Shown: positions 36,382-45,957, numbered from the stretch's first letter. The stretch is 64,000 nucleotides of DNA from Aquabacterium sp. (GCF_016234775.1 NZ_JACRAH010000047.1:1-64000); one strand, 5' to 3'. Made by a program: numbers and translations. Notes: a model not told the origin generated them from the sequence alone.

Positions 36382-37292
36382 CAGGTCCGGGCCTCGCTGC
36401 TGCTGGAGGCCGAGGTCAGGATCTCGGAGCGAGGCTGCTTGTAGCGGTTGTAGCCCCACAGGTACTGCTCGGGTGCTTGCATGATCAGGTCTTCCATCAG
36501 CCGGTTCACGGCGGCGGCGGATTGTGCCGCATCGCCCGCAGCCAGGATTTGTTCGACATCAGGCGCCACACGGGTGGCGTGCACGATGTAGTCGCAGCCT
36601 TTTTGCAGCCGGGCGACCGGGCCCAGGCGCTCGCCACGCAGCAGCACCACCGCGCAGCCCGTTTGCGCGACCAGCTTGGCGGCCATGGTCATGGTGTAGG
36701 CGGGGCGGCCAAAGAAGTGGGTCCACACGCCCATGCCTTCGGGCGGCACCTGATCGGGCAGCAGGCCCACCGTTTCGCCCTTCTTGAGCGCGCGCAGCAT
36801 CTGGCGCACGCCGCTGAGCGTGGCGGGGCTGGTGTTCATGCCCGGGCGGTTGCGGGATTCGCGCATCATCTCCGCCAGCCAGGCCTGCTTGGCCGGGCGG
36901 TACAGCGCCGTGATGGGCTTGAGGCTGCCGAAATGTTCGGCATAAGCCTGCGCCGTGATCTCGAAGCAACCCAGGTGCGGTGTGAGCAGCAGCAGGCCAC
37001 GGCCTTCTGCCAGGGCCTGGGATACGGCTTGCGCGTTGGCCCATTGCACCGTCTTGCCCAGGGCCTGTTCGCGCGGGCGGCCCCACAGGCGAGGCAACTC
37101 GCCCACCATCTTGCCGGCGTGCGCCACGGCTGACCAACGCCGCCACACGCCCATGCCCACGGCCTGCGTGTGCGCCTTCAATCGCTTGCGGTACGAAGGC
37201 GACAGCAGGTAGGCGAGCCAGCCCAGCAGGCTGCCGATCGGGTGCAGCACGGCCAAGGGCCAGCGAGACAGCATGGAAAACAAACGAGGCAT
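36381..37292 (-). CDS. lysophospholipid/lipid A acyltransferase (LpxL/LpxM family), first gene of pair
   Basis: This 303-residue protein has an N-terminal hydrophobic segment (PLAVLHPIGSLLGWLAYLLSP), the HX4E catalytic motif in TPHLGCFEITAQ, and the conserved ITALYRPAK, RGMNTSPAT-like and VGLLPDQVPPEGMGVWTHFFGRPAYT blocks. It probably catalyses one of the two late acylations of lipid A. It overlaps the next gene by one base. Downstream along the same strand lie, beyond the second acyltransferase, the chemoreceptor and dapF genes. Confidence 0.92.
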   Translation of the reverse strand: MPRLFSMLSRWPLAVLHPIGSLLGWLAYLLSPSYRKRLKAHTQAVGMGVWRRWSAVAHAGKMVGELPRLWGRPREQALGKTVQWANAQAVSQALAEGRGLLLLTPHLGCFEITAQAYAEHFGSLKPITALYRPAKQAWLAEMMRESRNRPGMNTSPATLSGVRQMLRALKKGETVGLLPDQVPPEGMGVWTHFFGRPAYTMTMAAKLVAQTGCAVVLLRGERLGPVARLQKGCDYIVHATRVAPDVEQILAAGDAAQSAAAVNRLMEDLIMQAPEQYLWGYNRYKQPRSEILTSASSSSEART

Positions 37293-37348
37293 GAGGCGAA
37301 TTCTGCCCCATGCCTCGATTCAGCCGTCGACGCTTGGAACGTGACGGA

Positions 37349-38383
37349 TTACGGTGTCACCACAACCGGGCAGGTCTGACCACCCAAGGTTGCCGACAGA
37401 TCGCTGATGGCGGGGATCACGCTGTTGGCGTAGCCACGGAAGCTGAACGTCGTCGAGCCCCCAGCCGGAATCATCGTATTGGTCGACAGGGGCTGCGCGG
37501 TGTAGTTCTGCAGGTACTTGTTGGTCAGCTTCGCATTCTTGATATTGGTCAGAAGCGTGGGCTTGCCATAGCGCCAGTTCACGTTCCAGCCGGTTGCCGG
37601 ATTGCTGCTGTTGTTGGCCACCGTCACTTCGGTGTTGAACAGCGGAGTGGACGTGGGGATCACCGTGTTCTTGAACGTCACCGAGCAGGTCGCGGCAGGG
37701 GTGGCCGTCACGGTCGTCGAGATGGCCCCGAAATCGAGAATGGACCGCAAGGCGCTTTGGCCAAGGTTGCTCAGTGCCAGCGCAGTGCTGATCTTGGTGA
37801 TGCCGTCTGTGGTCAATTGCAGGCCCGACACCTTGAAGGTCGTGATGGCTGTTGCGTTGGGCGTCGAAGGGATCACGACTGTGCTGCTTTCAACGGTGTT
37901 GAAGTTCCACAGCGCGTAGTTGAGCAATGTGCCGACGCCATTGGCGCCCGTCACGGAGGCCAGCACCCGTTTGGTGGCCAGATCGACTTGCAGATCGGAG
38001 ATGGTGATCGAGCCACCGGTAGTCAGCCCTCGTTTGAAGGGCACGGTCCAGGTCATGCCGCCAACAGATGAGGCGGACAGGGTTTCCTGAGTGGTGTCAT
38101 CCAGTGCGAGGGACGTCAGAGGGGCCGTGGCGCTCACGTTCACGTGGGTGAAGTTGTCCTGCTTGTCGACCGTCACGACGGCCGGGCCCGTGTTTGTGAT
38201 TGTGGGTTGCAGAATGTCCAGGAAGCCCAGGGCATCGACGCTGATTGACAGCGTCTCGTTGCCGGACAGCTTGACGCCCTTGTAGATGGTGGTGCCAGCC
38301 GTGATGTTGACCGTGGCGGCGAAAGCGGAACCGGCTGCGATGAATGCGGCGGCCGCGACGAGGCTCTTGAAAGCAACTTTCAT
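37349..38383 (-). CDS. secreted protein with C-terminal CBM2-like cellulose-binding domain
   Basis: The protein (344 residues) has a signal peptide ending in SAFAA, then about 210 residues of a beta-rich domain with no recognised motif. The final ~105 residues look like a family-2 carbohydrate-binding module: Cys at each end (CSVTFK and GQTCPVVV), GWNVNWRYGKP in the middle with aromatic residues, NYTAQPLSTNTMIPAGGSTTFSFRGY, as in CBM2. No glycosidase domain is attached. It may bind cellulose, chitin or the cell's own polysaccharide. CAGGGAGAA precedes the ATG. The gene is divergent from metK. Confidence 0.78.
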   Translation of the reverse strand: MKVAFKSLVAAAAFIAAGSAFAATVNITAGTTIYKGVKLSGNETLSISVDALGFLDILQPTITNTGPAVVTVDKQDNFTHVNVSATAPLTSLALDDTTQETLSASSVGGMTWTVPFKRGLTTGGSITISDLQVDLATKRVLASVTGANGVGTLLNYALWNFNTVESSTVVIPSTPNATAITTFKVSGLQLTTDGITKISTALALSNLGQSALRSILDFGAISTTVTATPAATCSVTFKNTVIPTSTPLFNTEVTVANNSSNPATGWNVNWRYGKPTLLTNIKNAKLTNKYLQNYTAQPLSTNTMIPAGGSTTFSFRGYANSVIPAISDLSATLGGQTCPVVVTP

Positions 38384-38701
38384 GTGTTCTCCCTGAAAAA
38401 ACGATCCTTTTTATGAAGAGGCAGGCGGACCGGGGCGATCGCGTGTTCCCCTGTGCAACTGCCATGTCCCTCTTTGCAGAGCCGTTCGAGCGGCCTGTCG
38501 CAGAAGGTATTTCGTTATACATCTCGGCGCGATGTGTGACTTTTGCAAGCTGTAAGCGTTGCACTAGTGCTAGCCGGGATTGACAGCCATCTCAAGGCTG
38601 TTGTCGTGCATGCGCCGGATCGATGCGGTTCGTGGCCAACACCCGGGAATATCCGGTTCTTTTCGGAGGACTCTCGGTCGCTTTCACATCGTTGAATCCA
38701 C

Positions 38702-38707
38702 TACACT
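38702..38707 (+). promoter_or_regulatory. candidate -10 element of metK
   Basis: TACACT matches the -10 consensus at four of six bases. Transcription would begin near 38714, exactly at the 5' strand of the aptamer stem. A clear -35 was not found 16-18 bases upstream. Confidence 0.35.
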
Positions 38708-38713
38708 GCATGC

Positions 38714-38767
38714 ATCGCCGAGTTAACAGGACAACTTGCGGGGCGATTCACAAATGCCGCTAAAGCG
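38714..38767 (+). ncRNA. SAM-II-like riboswitch aptamer in the metK leader
   Basis: P1 is a perfect 6-bp helix: AUCGCC (38714-38719) with GGCGAU (38742-38747). The loop begins GAGUUAAC and ends CUUGCGG, like GAUUUAAC..CUUGC of SAM-II. After P1 comes UCACAAAUGCCGCUAAA, like the conserved AAAUG..CGCUAAA. A pseudoknot P2 forms between loop bases UUGCGG (38736-38741) and CCGCUAA (38757-38763), with the same bulged U as in SAM-II. Sequence identity, stem and pseudoknot all fall in the right order and metK makes SAM. The 22-base loop is longer than in most SAM-II RNAs. The match was made by eye and not scored with a model. Confidence 0.68.
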
Positions 38768-38807
38768 TTCGCCGCTGCGAAGAGACTCCAAAAGAATCCC
38801 TCAACAG

Positions 38808-38837
38808 CCCCGGCGACGCCGAGGTCTTTGGTTTTTT
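38808..38837 (+). terminator. intrinsic terminator in the metK leader (possible attenuator)
   Basis: CCCCGG-CGACG-CCGAGG forms a 6-bp stem with one mismatch, followed by TCTTTGG and six T residues ending 14 bases before the GTG of metK. Sitting between the SAM-II-like aptamer and the gene, it would stop transcription when SAM is bound. The alternative antiterminator pairing was not worked out. Confidence 0.6.
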
Positions 38838-38851
38838 ATGGAGCACACATC

Positions 38852-40039
38852 GTGGCAAACGATTTCCTTTTCACTTCTGAATCCGTATCGGAAGGTCACC
38901 CCGACAAGGTGGCTGACCAGATCTCCGATGCCATCCTCGACGCCATCCTGGCGCAGGATCCCGTCTCTCGCGTCGCCGCTGAAACCCTGACCAACACCGG
39001 TCTGGTCGTTCTCGCGGGCGAAATCACGACGCAAGCCAACGTGGATTACATCCAGGTGGCGCGCGACACCATCAAGCGCATCGGCTACGACAACACCGAG
39101 TACGGCATCGACTACAAGGGTTGCGCCGTGCTGGTGGCGTACGACAAGCAGTCCAACGACATCGCCCAGGGTGTGGACCGCGCTTCGGATGACTACCTCA
39201 ACATCGGCGCTGGCGACCAGGGCCTGATGTTCGGTTACGCCTGCGACGAAACGCCCGAGCTGATGCCCGCGCCGATCTACTACGCCCACCGTCTGGTGGA
39301 GCGTCAGGCTCAGCTGCGCAAGGACGGCCGCCTGCCTTTCCTGCGCCCTGACGCCAAGAGCCAGGTCACGATGCGCTATGTGGACGGCAAGCCCCACAGC
39401 ATCGACACCGTGGTGCTGTCCACCCAGCACAGCCCCGACCAGTCGGAAAACGCCACGACCATGAAGGCCTCGTTCACCGAAGCCATCATCGAAGAGATCA
39501 TCAAGCCCGTGCTGCCCAAGGAATGGCTGCAGAACACGCGCTACCTGATCAACCCGACCGGTCGTTTCGTGATCGGTGGCCCGCAAGGCGACTGTGGCCT
39601 GACCGGCCGCAAGATCATCGTGGACACCTACGGTGGTGCCTGCCCTCACGGCGGTGGCGCCTTCTCGGGCAAGGATCCTACAAAGGTTGACCGCTCTGCC
39701 GCCTACGCTGCCCGCTACGTTGCCAAGAACGTGGTGGCAGCCGGTCTGGCCAAGCAGTGCCAGGTGCAGGTGGCCTATGCCATCGGCGTGGCCAAGCCCA
39801 TGAACATCACGGTCTACACCGAAGGCACGGGCGTCATCTCCGACGAGAAGCTGTCCGCCCTGGTGGCCGAGCACTTCGACCTGCGTCCCAAGGGCATCAT
39901 CCAGATGCTGGACCTGCTGCGCCCGATCTATCAAAAGACGGCCGCTTATGGTCACTTCGGCCGCGAAGAGCCGGAGTTCACCTGGGAACGCACGGACAAG
40001 GCTGCGATCCTGCGCGAAGCCGCTGGCCTCAAGGGCTGA
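38852..40039 (+). CDS. metK: S-adenosylmethionine synthetase
   Basis: MetK makes SAM from methionine and ATP. The 395-residue protein has [24 protein letters not shown] at the N-terminus, [19 protein letters not shown], the [15 protein letters not shown] block, and the C-terminal [27 protein letters not shown] signature. The translation start is GTG at 38852, with GGAG eight bases upstream. An ATG at 38838 lies out of frame. An intrinsic terminator follows at 40083-40112. Confidence 0.98.
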   Translation: MANDFLFTSESVSEGHPDKVADQISDAILDAILAQDPVSRVAAETLTNTGLVVLAGEITTQANVDYIQVARDTIKRIGYDNTEYGIDYKGCAVLVAYDKQSNDIAQGVDRASDDYLNIGAGDQGLMFGYACDETPELMPAPIYYAHRLVERQAQLRKDGRLPFLRPDAKSQVTMRYVDGKPHSIDTVVLSTQHSPDQSENATTMKASFTEAIIEEIIKPVLPKEWLQNTRYLINPTGRFVIGGPQGDCGLTGRKIIVDTYGGACPHGGGAFSGKDPTKVDRSAAYAARYVAKNVVAAGLAKQCQVQVAYAIGVAKPMNITVYTEGTGVISDEKLSALVAEHFDLRPKGIIQMLDLLRPIYQKTAAYGHFGREEPEFTWERTDKAAILREAAGLKG

Positions 40040-40082
40040 TCCTCACAGCCGTGCACCGTCCTGGACGGTCGGCTGAACCAAG

Positions 40083-40112
40083 GGCGTATCCTCAACGGGT
40101 ACGCCTTTTTTT
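40083..40112 (+). terminator. intrinsic terminator of metK
   Basis: GGCGTATCC-TCAAC-GGGTACGCC is a 9-bp stem (one G-U pair) followed directly by seven T residues. It lies 44 bases after the metK stop codon and just before the DUF2238 gene. Confidence 0.93.
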
Positions 40113-40127
40113 CTGGCCTGAAAGAAC

Positions 40128-40760
40128 ATGAGCAACACCACCTCCAAGGGCGCGCTGGCCTGGCTGGCCGCCATCGCCATCGGCTTGATCTGGTCCTACA
40201 TCGGGGCGTTCGACCCCGCCGTCTGGTTGATGGAGGTGTTCCCGGTCTTCGTCGCCGTGCCCCTGCTGGCCTGGACCCGCCCGACCTTTCGCCTGACCAC
40301 ACTGGTCTACGTCCTCATCCTCGTGCACGCCATCATCCTGATGGTCGGCGGGCACTACACGTATGCGCGTGTGCCGCTGGGCTTCTGGATGCAGGAGGTC
40401 TTTCACTTCACCCGCAATCACTACGATCGCATCGGGCATCTGGCGCAGGGCTTCATCCCGGCCATGGTGGCGCGTGAAATCCTGCTGCGCAAGACGCCGC
40501 TGCAGCGTGGCGGCTGGCTGTTTTTCCTCGTGACTTGCGTGTGCCTGGCCATCAGCGCCATGTACGAGTTCATCGAATGGGGCGCGGCCGTGAGCCTGGG
40601 GCAGGGTGCCGACGAGTTCCTGGCCACCCAGGGTGACCCGTTTGACACCCAGTCCGACATGCTGATGGCCTGGATCGGCTCGATGCTGGCCCAGGTGCTG
40701 CTCGCGCGCTGGCATGACCGGCAGCTTGCCGGGCTGGGCGTGGCCGACCGTCGTTCATGA
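40128..40760 (+). CDS. DUF2238 (YjdF-like) membrane protein
   Basis: This 210-residue protein has about five hydrophobic helices and the DUF2238 pattern: VHAIILMVGGHYTYARVPLG, NHYDRIGHLAQGFIPAMVAREILLR, and AISAMYEFIEWGAAVSLGQGADEFLATQGDPFDTQSDMLMAWIGS. The conserved Glu and Asp residues in this block hint at metal or proton handling, but the function is not established. The gene begins just after the metK terminator and is likely transcribed separately. Confidence 0.9.
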   Translation: MSNTTSKGALAWLAAIAIGLIWSYIGAFDPAVWLMEVFPVFVAVPLLAWTRPTFRLTTLVYVLILVHAIILMVGGHYTYARVPLGFWMQEVFHFTRNHYDRIGHLAQGFIPAMVAREILLRKTPLQRGGWLFFLVTCVCLAISAMYEFIEWGAAVSLGQGADEFLATQGDPFDTQSDMLMAWIGSMLAQVLLARWHDRQLAGLGVADRRS

Positions 40761-40867
40761 CAACAAAGTCGCAACACCCGCCTATTTGATGGACTGCCCC
40801 AGGCGCAGTCGCCCTAGGATCCTGCTGTGTCCGTGTCACGTCCGAATTGACGCACCCACCCACGATC

Positions 40868-42106
40868 ATGCTCAGGAAGATTCCGATCCAGCAACTGCGA
40901 ACAGGCATGTTCGTCCACGAGGTCTGCGGCTCGTGGCTGGATCACCCTTTCTGGCGCGCTTCCTTCAAAGTTCAGGACGCCCGCCAGCTCAAGCAGCTGG
41001 CGGTGGTCAAGGAAGTGGTCATCGATACCGCCAAGGGGCTGGACGTGGATTCGCCCAGCGCACCCATGGAGCTGATGGACGACATCGAGGTGAGTGCGGC
41101 TGCGCCCGTCGTGGCGGTCATGGACCTGCCCGAGGACGAAGCCCCTCTGGCCTTGAGCGTGAGCTTCCAGCAGGAGCTGGTGCGGGCCTCGCGCATCGTG
41201 GAGCAATCACGCGGTGCGATGAAGTCCATGTTCAACGACGCCCGCCTGGGCAAGGCCGTGGATACCGAACATTGCCTGCCCCTGGTGGACGACATCACCC
41301 AGTCGGTGTCGCGCAACCCGGGCGCCATCGTCAGCCTGGCGCGCCTCAAGACCAGCGACGACTACACCTACATGCATTCCGTGGCCGTGTGCGCCCTGAT
41401 GGTGTCACTGGCCAAGCACCTGCATCTCAACGAAGCCGATACGCGTGAAGCAGGCCTGGCCGGGCTGGTGCACGACCTCGGCAAGGCCTTGATGCCGCTG
41501 GAAGTGCTCAACAAGCCAGGCGCCCTGACGCCCGCCGAGTTCGCCATCATGAAGGGGCACCCCGAAGCCGGGCACCGCATGCTGGTGGAGGGCAATGGCG
41601 TGGGGCCGATTCCGCTGGATGTCTGCCTGCACCATCACGAGAAGGTCAATGGCAAAGGCTATCCGCATGGCCTGCAGGGCGACGAGATCAGCCTGTATTC
41701 GAAAATGGGGGCCGTGTGTGATGTGTATGACGCCATCACCTCCAACCGGCCTTACAAGGCGGGCTGGGATCCGGCCGAGTCCATCCAGAAGATGGCACAG
41801 TGGGCCAAGGAAGGCCACTTTGACGAACGCATTTTTCAGGCCTTCGTCAAGAGCATCGGCATCTACCCGACGGGTTCGCTCGTCAAGCTGAAATCTGGCC
41901 GGCTGGGTGTGGTGGCGGAGCAGGGCAGCAAATCCCTGCTGAGCCCGATGGTGCGGGTCTTTTTCTCCACCAAGTCCAATGAGCCGATCACGCCTCAGTT
42001 GATCGATCTGGGCGATGGCAGCACCACCGACCAGATCATCTCGCGCGAATCACCCGCGACCTGGGGCTTCAAGAACATCGATCAGTTCTGGATGCCGCAG
42101 GCCTGA
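40868..42106 (+). CDS. HD-GYP domain c-di-GMP phosphodiesterase with DUF3391 N-terminus
   Basis: The N-terminal half (about 1-135) of this 412-residue protein is the DUF3391 domain (IPIQQLRTGMFVHEVCGSW). The HD-GYP domain follows with YMHSVAVCALMVSLAKHL, the HD pair in GLVHDLGKALMPLEVLNKPG, and the HHHEKVNGKGYPHGL motif (GYP intact), then YDAITSNRPYKA. It should hydrolyse c-di-GMP to GMP. The ATG at 40868 is chosen over an earlier in-frame TTG. The HD and GYP residues look complete. Confidence 0.93.
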   Translation: MLRKIPIQQLRTGMFVHEVCGSWLDHPFWRASFKVQDARQLKQLAVVKEVVIDTAKGLDVDSPSAPMELMDDIEVSAAAPVVAVMDLPEDEAPLALSVSFQQELVRASRIVEQSRGAMKSMFNDARLGKAVDTEHCLPLVDDITQSVSRNPGAIVSLARLKTSDDYTYMHSVAVCALMVSLAKHLHLNEADTREAGLAGLVHDLGKALMPLEVLNKPGALTPAEFAIMKGHPEAGHRMLVEGNGVGPIPLDVCLHHHEKVNGKGYPHGLQGDEISLYSKMGAVCDVYDAITSNRPYKAGWDPAESIQKMAQWAKEGHFDERIFQAFVKSIGIYPTGSLVKLKSGRLGVVAEQGSKSLLSPMVRVFFSTKSNEPITPQLIDLGDGSTTDQIISRESPATWGFKNIDQFWMPQA

Positions 42107-42120
42107 GGCTCGGGCGGTCG

Positions 42121-44222
42121 TCAGAACGCCGGTAAGGTGCCGGTGATGTCCACCCGTGGCAGACGGGTGCTGGGGTCAAAGTACATGCGGGCGATGGTCT
42201 TGCCGCCTGATTGCAGCTTGATGTCGTCCGAGGTGGCCATGGGCAGGGACATCTGGCCGTTGAACGTGTAGCTCACCTTGTTGATGGTGAAGCTCAGGTC
42301 CCGGAATTGGACGGTCGAGGGCGCCTTGTCAGCGCCCAAGCTCGACTCCATGCTGCCGCCGGTGTAGGTCAGTGTGTTGGTGCCGCTGTTGGTGATGTGG
42401 TTCAGTGTGGCGCCTTTCTGTGGCGTCCATGAGCTGCCAGTGCTGCTCAGGGATGTCCAGAACTCGCCGTTGGCCACCAAGGTCGTGTCGTCATCGTGCA
42501 TGGCCGTCAGAACCGATTGAGCGGTGATCGACCCTGTGGTGTCGTACTTGACTCTCGAGGCGATGGTGCCCGTGAACCGCTTGTTGGTCTGCGTGCTGTT
42601 GATCGGTGCGCAGTTGTCGAACGTCACATTCAACTGATGCACGACACCGGGGGCGAGGGGCTCTCCGCCGAGGACATCCTTGGTGTCCAGCGTCAAAGCG
42701 CTGACCTGGCCGCTGCTGCAAATCTGCGTGGGCGCCAGCATGTTGCCGGTGTCGTCATCCACGGTGTCGCGCGCGGCGGCACTCAGATTCAAGGGCTGCA
42801 TGATCGCCCCATACAGCGCGTAGAACGCGGCTTGCTGCGCCAGGGCCTCGGCCGAGGTCAGTGTGATCACCAATTCATTGCTGGTCACGCTGCCACCCTG
42901 GTTGGTGGCCACCACGGTGTACTTGGCGCCAGCATCGGCTGCGGTCAACTTGTCAAGGGACAGCATGGGCCAGGTTTGGCCGGCCAGTGCCACGCCGTTG
43001 CGGAACCATTGATAACGCAATTGACCCGCCCCCAGCGCGCCCGCCATCAGCACACCTGGTTGCCCCTCCACCAGCGGCGTTGTCGCCATCGGTTGCAGCA
43101 GGAAAACAGGCTTGACGGGCAGGGCATTCAGCACCAGGCAGGTGTCAAGCTTGATGTCTGTGGCCGAGGCTTCCAGTGTGAGTTGCGACGAGCTGGTCTC
43201 GCTGCTGTTGGCCGTCAAGGTGGCGCGCCCGTTGCGCTTGAGAGTGACGTCGAACTGACCGTTGGCATCCACGGATGCAAAAGCCGCCCCGCTGTAATCC
43301 AGGCCATCGGTGAGCACGCTGATGGCTTGCGTGGGGATGGATTTATCCGCGTTGCGCACACAGCCAGTGACGTGAACCGTCTCCTCGATGGGCTTGTCGG
43401 CGTTCCAGGTGCTGAAGTGGCTGACGCTGCCTTCGTAGTAGTCGCCCAGCGTGGCGTCATGCTGGAGTGTGGCGCTGCCCTCTTGCACCCACAGGCCGGT
43501 GCTTTCCTTGAAGTAGTACAGCGGGATGGTGGCCGGGATGGTTTGTGAGCGAGTCTTGACCGGGATGCGGATGGTGGCCGTCTTGCCGGCGCCCAGTTGC
43601 AGTGGCTTGCCCGTGGCGGCATCCGTCAGGTGCACCTGTATGGCACCGAAGCTTTCGATGGATTGGCCGTTGTCGGCCTTGTAGCTGCCGGGCATGGCGC
43701 TGGTCTGGCTGGCAGGGTCGATGGGGGTGATGGCGACCTTGACTTGCCCTGTGGCAGCGGCGCCGGTGGCGGCATCCACCAGGCTGGCGGCAGCCAGGGT
43801 GACCTGTGCCGTGGAGTTGGGCGCCGTCACACTGCCGCCCGTGCTGACGTTCAGCGATTGGATGACGGCTACTTTGCTCAGGCTGATGACCAGGTGCGCG
43901 TGGCGGCTGCCCGATTGGAACTCGGCGTGTGCCTGACCATCGCCGTAGCCCGACAGCGAGGCCTTGATGTCGAGGCTGCTGCCGGTCTTCTGGCTCAGCT
44001 CAAAGCGGCCTTGCGCATCGGATGTCAGGACCGTGTCGCCTGCCGTGAGCCGGTACTGGCGTCATACACCACGCCTTGTGCATGCGCGACGCTGGCGGGC
44101 TGTGCGAGCGGGTCATTGGCGGCGGTATCCGGATTGCCTCCACCACCGCCACCGCAGGCTTGCAGTACCAATGTGGCGGCCAAGGCCAGGCCCCAGCCAA
44201 AAGGGGCTTTTTTGAATGTCAT
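42121..44222 (-). pseudogene. large Ig/regulatory-domain lipoprotein gene with a frameshift
   Basis: The ATG at 44222 opens a lipoprotein signal (GWGLALAATLVLQACGGGGGG, with lipobox LQAC) and runs through VVYDASTGSR, then stops at 44025. The minus-strand frame shifted by one base is open from 44061 to 42121 and continues the same protein without loss (LTAGDTVLTSDAQGRFELSQ onward). The downstream part has a carboxypeptidase-regulatory-like fold and an Ig-like domain (YQWFRNGVALAGQTWPMLSL...YTVVATNQGGSVTSNELVITL). The length 2102 is not a multiple of three, which supports a one-base deletion or two-base insertion between 44025 and 44061. A sequencing error cannot be excluded. If repaired, the product would be about 700 residues. 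Confidence 0.85.
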
Positions 44223-44331
44223 GACAGATCCCTGATGAATTTTTATGCACAAGCGGTGATGACCGCGGTCGGCAGTCTAACGTCACGTCGACCTCGCCTT
44301 GTAAGCAATCCTGTCAGGGCGCGCGTCAGGC

Positions 44332-45957
44332 TTACTGCGTCGACAAGCTCAAACCCGCATGCTCGCGCAGCGGATGGAAGTGCACCAGCGGGTGGCGCTC
44401 GGCCGTCAGGCGCAGGTCATAGGCCGAGGTCATCATGTAGGCCAGGGTGTCGGCGGCGTCCAGCGCCAGCTTGCTGGCGTTTTCGTCGCAGAACTTCTTC
44501 ATCGCCTCGGGCGTGTCGGCCGTGATCCAGCGTGCGCCCACAAAGCGGCAGGGCATCAGGCGGATGTCCACGCTGTACTCTGCCTTCAGGCGGTGCTGCA
44601 CCACTTCGAACTGCAGTTGGCCCACGGCGCCCAGCAGCATCGAGCCACCGGATTCGGGGCGGAACACCTGAATGGCGCCTTCTTCACCCAGTTGCAGCAG
44701 GCCGGCTTGCAGCTGCTTGCTCTTCATGGGGTTGGCCAGCTCGACCGTCTGGAACAGTTCGGGCGCGAAGAAGGGCAGGCCGGTGTACTGCAGGTTGATG
44801 CCATCGGTGATGGTGTCGCCCAGTTGCACGCCGCCGTGTGTGGTGAAGCCAATGATGTCGCCCGCATAGGCTTCATCGACCGCTTCACGGCGCTGCGACA
44901 GGAAGGTCACCACCGAGGTGGGGCGCAGCTCCTTGGCAGAGCGTTGCACCTTGAGCTTCATGCCGGGCTCGTACTTGCCGGAGCACACGCGCACGAAGGC
45001 GATGCGGTCGCGGTGGGACGGGTCCATATTGGCTTGCACCTTGAACACCACGCCGGAGAAGTTTTCCATCTCGGGCAGGATCTCCTTGTGCGAGCCGTCT
45101 TTTTCGGTCGACAGGCGAGGGCGGGGCGAGGGGGCCAGGTCCACCAGGGCGTCCAGCACCTCCTGCACACCGAAGTTGTTCACGGCCGAGCCGAAGAACA
45201 CCGGGGTCTGCTTGGCGGCCAGGAACTGTTCCAGATCGAAAGCCGGGGCGGCTTCGGCCATCAGCTCCATATTGGCTTCGGCCAGCTCCCAGTCGTGGCC
45301 GAAACGGGCGTGCAGCTTGTCGCGATCTTCGAGCGACACAACCTCGTCTTCATCGCTGCGCTTGTCGGCGCCGGCGTCAAACAGGCGCATGCTCTTGGTG
45401 CGCAGGTTGACGATGCCGCCGAACTGCTTGCCCTGGCCCACGGGCCAGGTCATGGGCACGCAGGGCATGCCGAGTTCCTGTTCGACTTCATCGAGCAATT
45501 CCAGCGGGTCGCGGCCTTCGCGGTCCATTTTGTTCACAAACGTGATGATGGGTGTGTCGCGCTGGCGGCAGACCTCGATCAGGCGCTTGGTCTGGGCTTC
45601 CACACCGTTGGCCGCGTCGATCACCATCAGGGCCGAGTCCACCGCGGTCAGCACGCGGTAGGTGTCTTCCGAGAAGTCCTTGTGGCCCGGGGTGTCCAGC
45701 AGGTTGACCACGTGGTCGCGGTACAGCATCTGCATCACCGAAGACGCCACCGAGATGCCGCGCTGCTTTTCGATTTCCATCCAGTCTGAAGTGGCGTGGC
45801 GCGAGGCCTTGCGGGCCTTGACCGAACCGGCGATGTGAATGGCGCCCGAGAACAGCAACAGCTTTTCCGTCAGCGTGGTTTTGCCCGCGTCAGGGTGGGA
45901 AATGATCGCAAAGGTGCGACGGCGGCTGGTTTCAGGGGCGTAGGGAGAGGTAGACAC
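44332..45957 (-). CDS. prfC: peptide chain release factor 3 (RF3)
   Basis: RF3 is the GTPase that recycles RF1 and RF2 after termination. The protein of about 541 residues has G1 in AIISHPDAGKTTLTEKLL, the RGISVASSVMQM switch, G3 in LLDTPGHKDFSEDTYR and NKMD as G4, followed by the EF-Tu-like beta-barrel and the C-terminal RF3 block (YTGLPFFAPELF and AVGQLQFEVVQHRL). The GTG at 45957 with GGAG eight bases upstream is preferred; an in-frame ATG nine codons earlier lacks a ribosome-binding site. It is divergent from the response regulator at 46118. Confidence 0.97.
   Translation of the reverse strand: MSTSPYAPETSRRRTFAIISHPDAGKTTLTEKLLLFSGAIHIAGSVKARKASRHATSDWMEIEKQRGISVASSVMQMLYRDHVVNLLDTPGHKDFSEDTYRVLTAVDSALMVIDAANGVEAQTKRLIEVCRQRDTPIITFVNKMDREGRDPLELLDEVEQELGMPCVPMTWPVGQGKQFGGIVNLRTKSMRLFDAGADKRSDEDEVVSLEDRDKLHARFGHDWELAEANMELMAEAAPAFDLEQFLAAKQTPVFFGSAVNNFGVQEVLDALVDLAPSPRPRLSTEKDGSHKEILPEMENFSGVVFKVQANMDPSHRDRIAFVRVCSGKYEPGMKLKVQRSAKELRPTSVVTFLSQRREAVDEAYAGDIIGFTTHGGVQLGDTITDGINLQYTGLPFFAPELFQTVELANPMKSKQLQAGLLQLGEEGAIQVFRPESGGSMLLGAVGQLQFEVVQHRLKAEYSVDIRLMPCRFVGARWITADTPEAMKKFCDENASKLALDAADTLAYMMTSAYDLRLTAERHPLVHFHPLREHAGLSLSTQ

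Larger units (their letters stand above)
38384..38851. other. regulatory interval between the CBM2-like gene and metK
   Basis: These 468 bases hold the leader of the leftward secreted protein and the long leader of metK. The metK side contains a putative promoter, a SAM-II-like aptamer and an intrinsic terminator, each listed separately. The stretch 38430-38690 has no recognisable element. Confidence 0.6.

Noticed and set aside
38128..38143. parS-like GTTCACGTGGGT inside the CBM2-like gene
   Set aside because: Only the inner eight bases fit the consensus; it is far from the parS cluster and is coding sequence.
38808..38837. SAH riboswitch in the metK leader
   Set aside because: The stem-loop lacks the SAH aptamer core; it is explained as an intrinsic terminator, while the upstream part fits SAM-II better.
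42121..44222. Programmed ribosomal frameshift in the lipoprotein gene
   Set aside because: No slippery heptamer or downstream structure was seen in the overlap 44025-44061; a mutation or a base-calling error is simpler.
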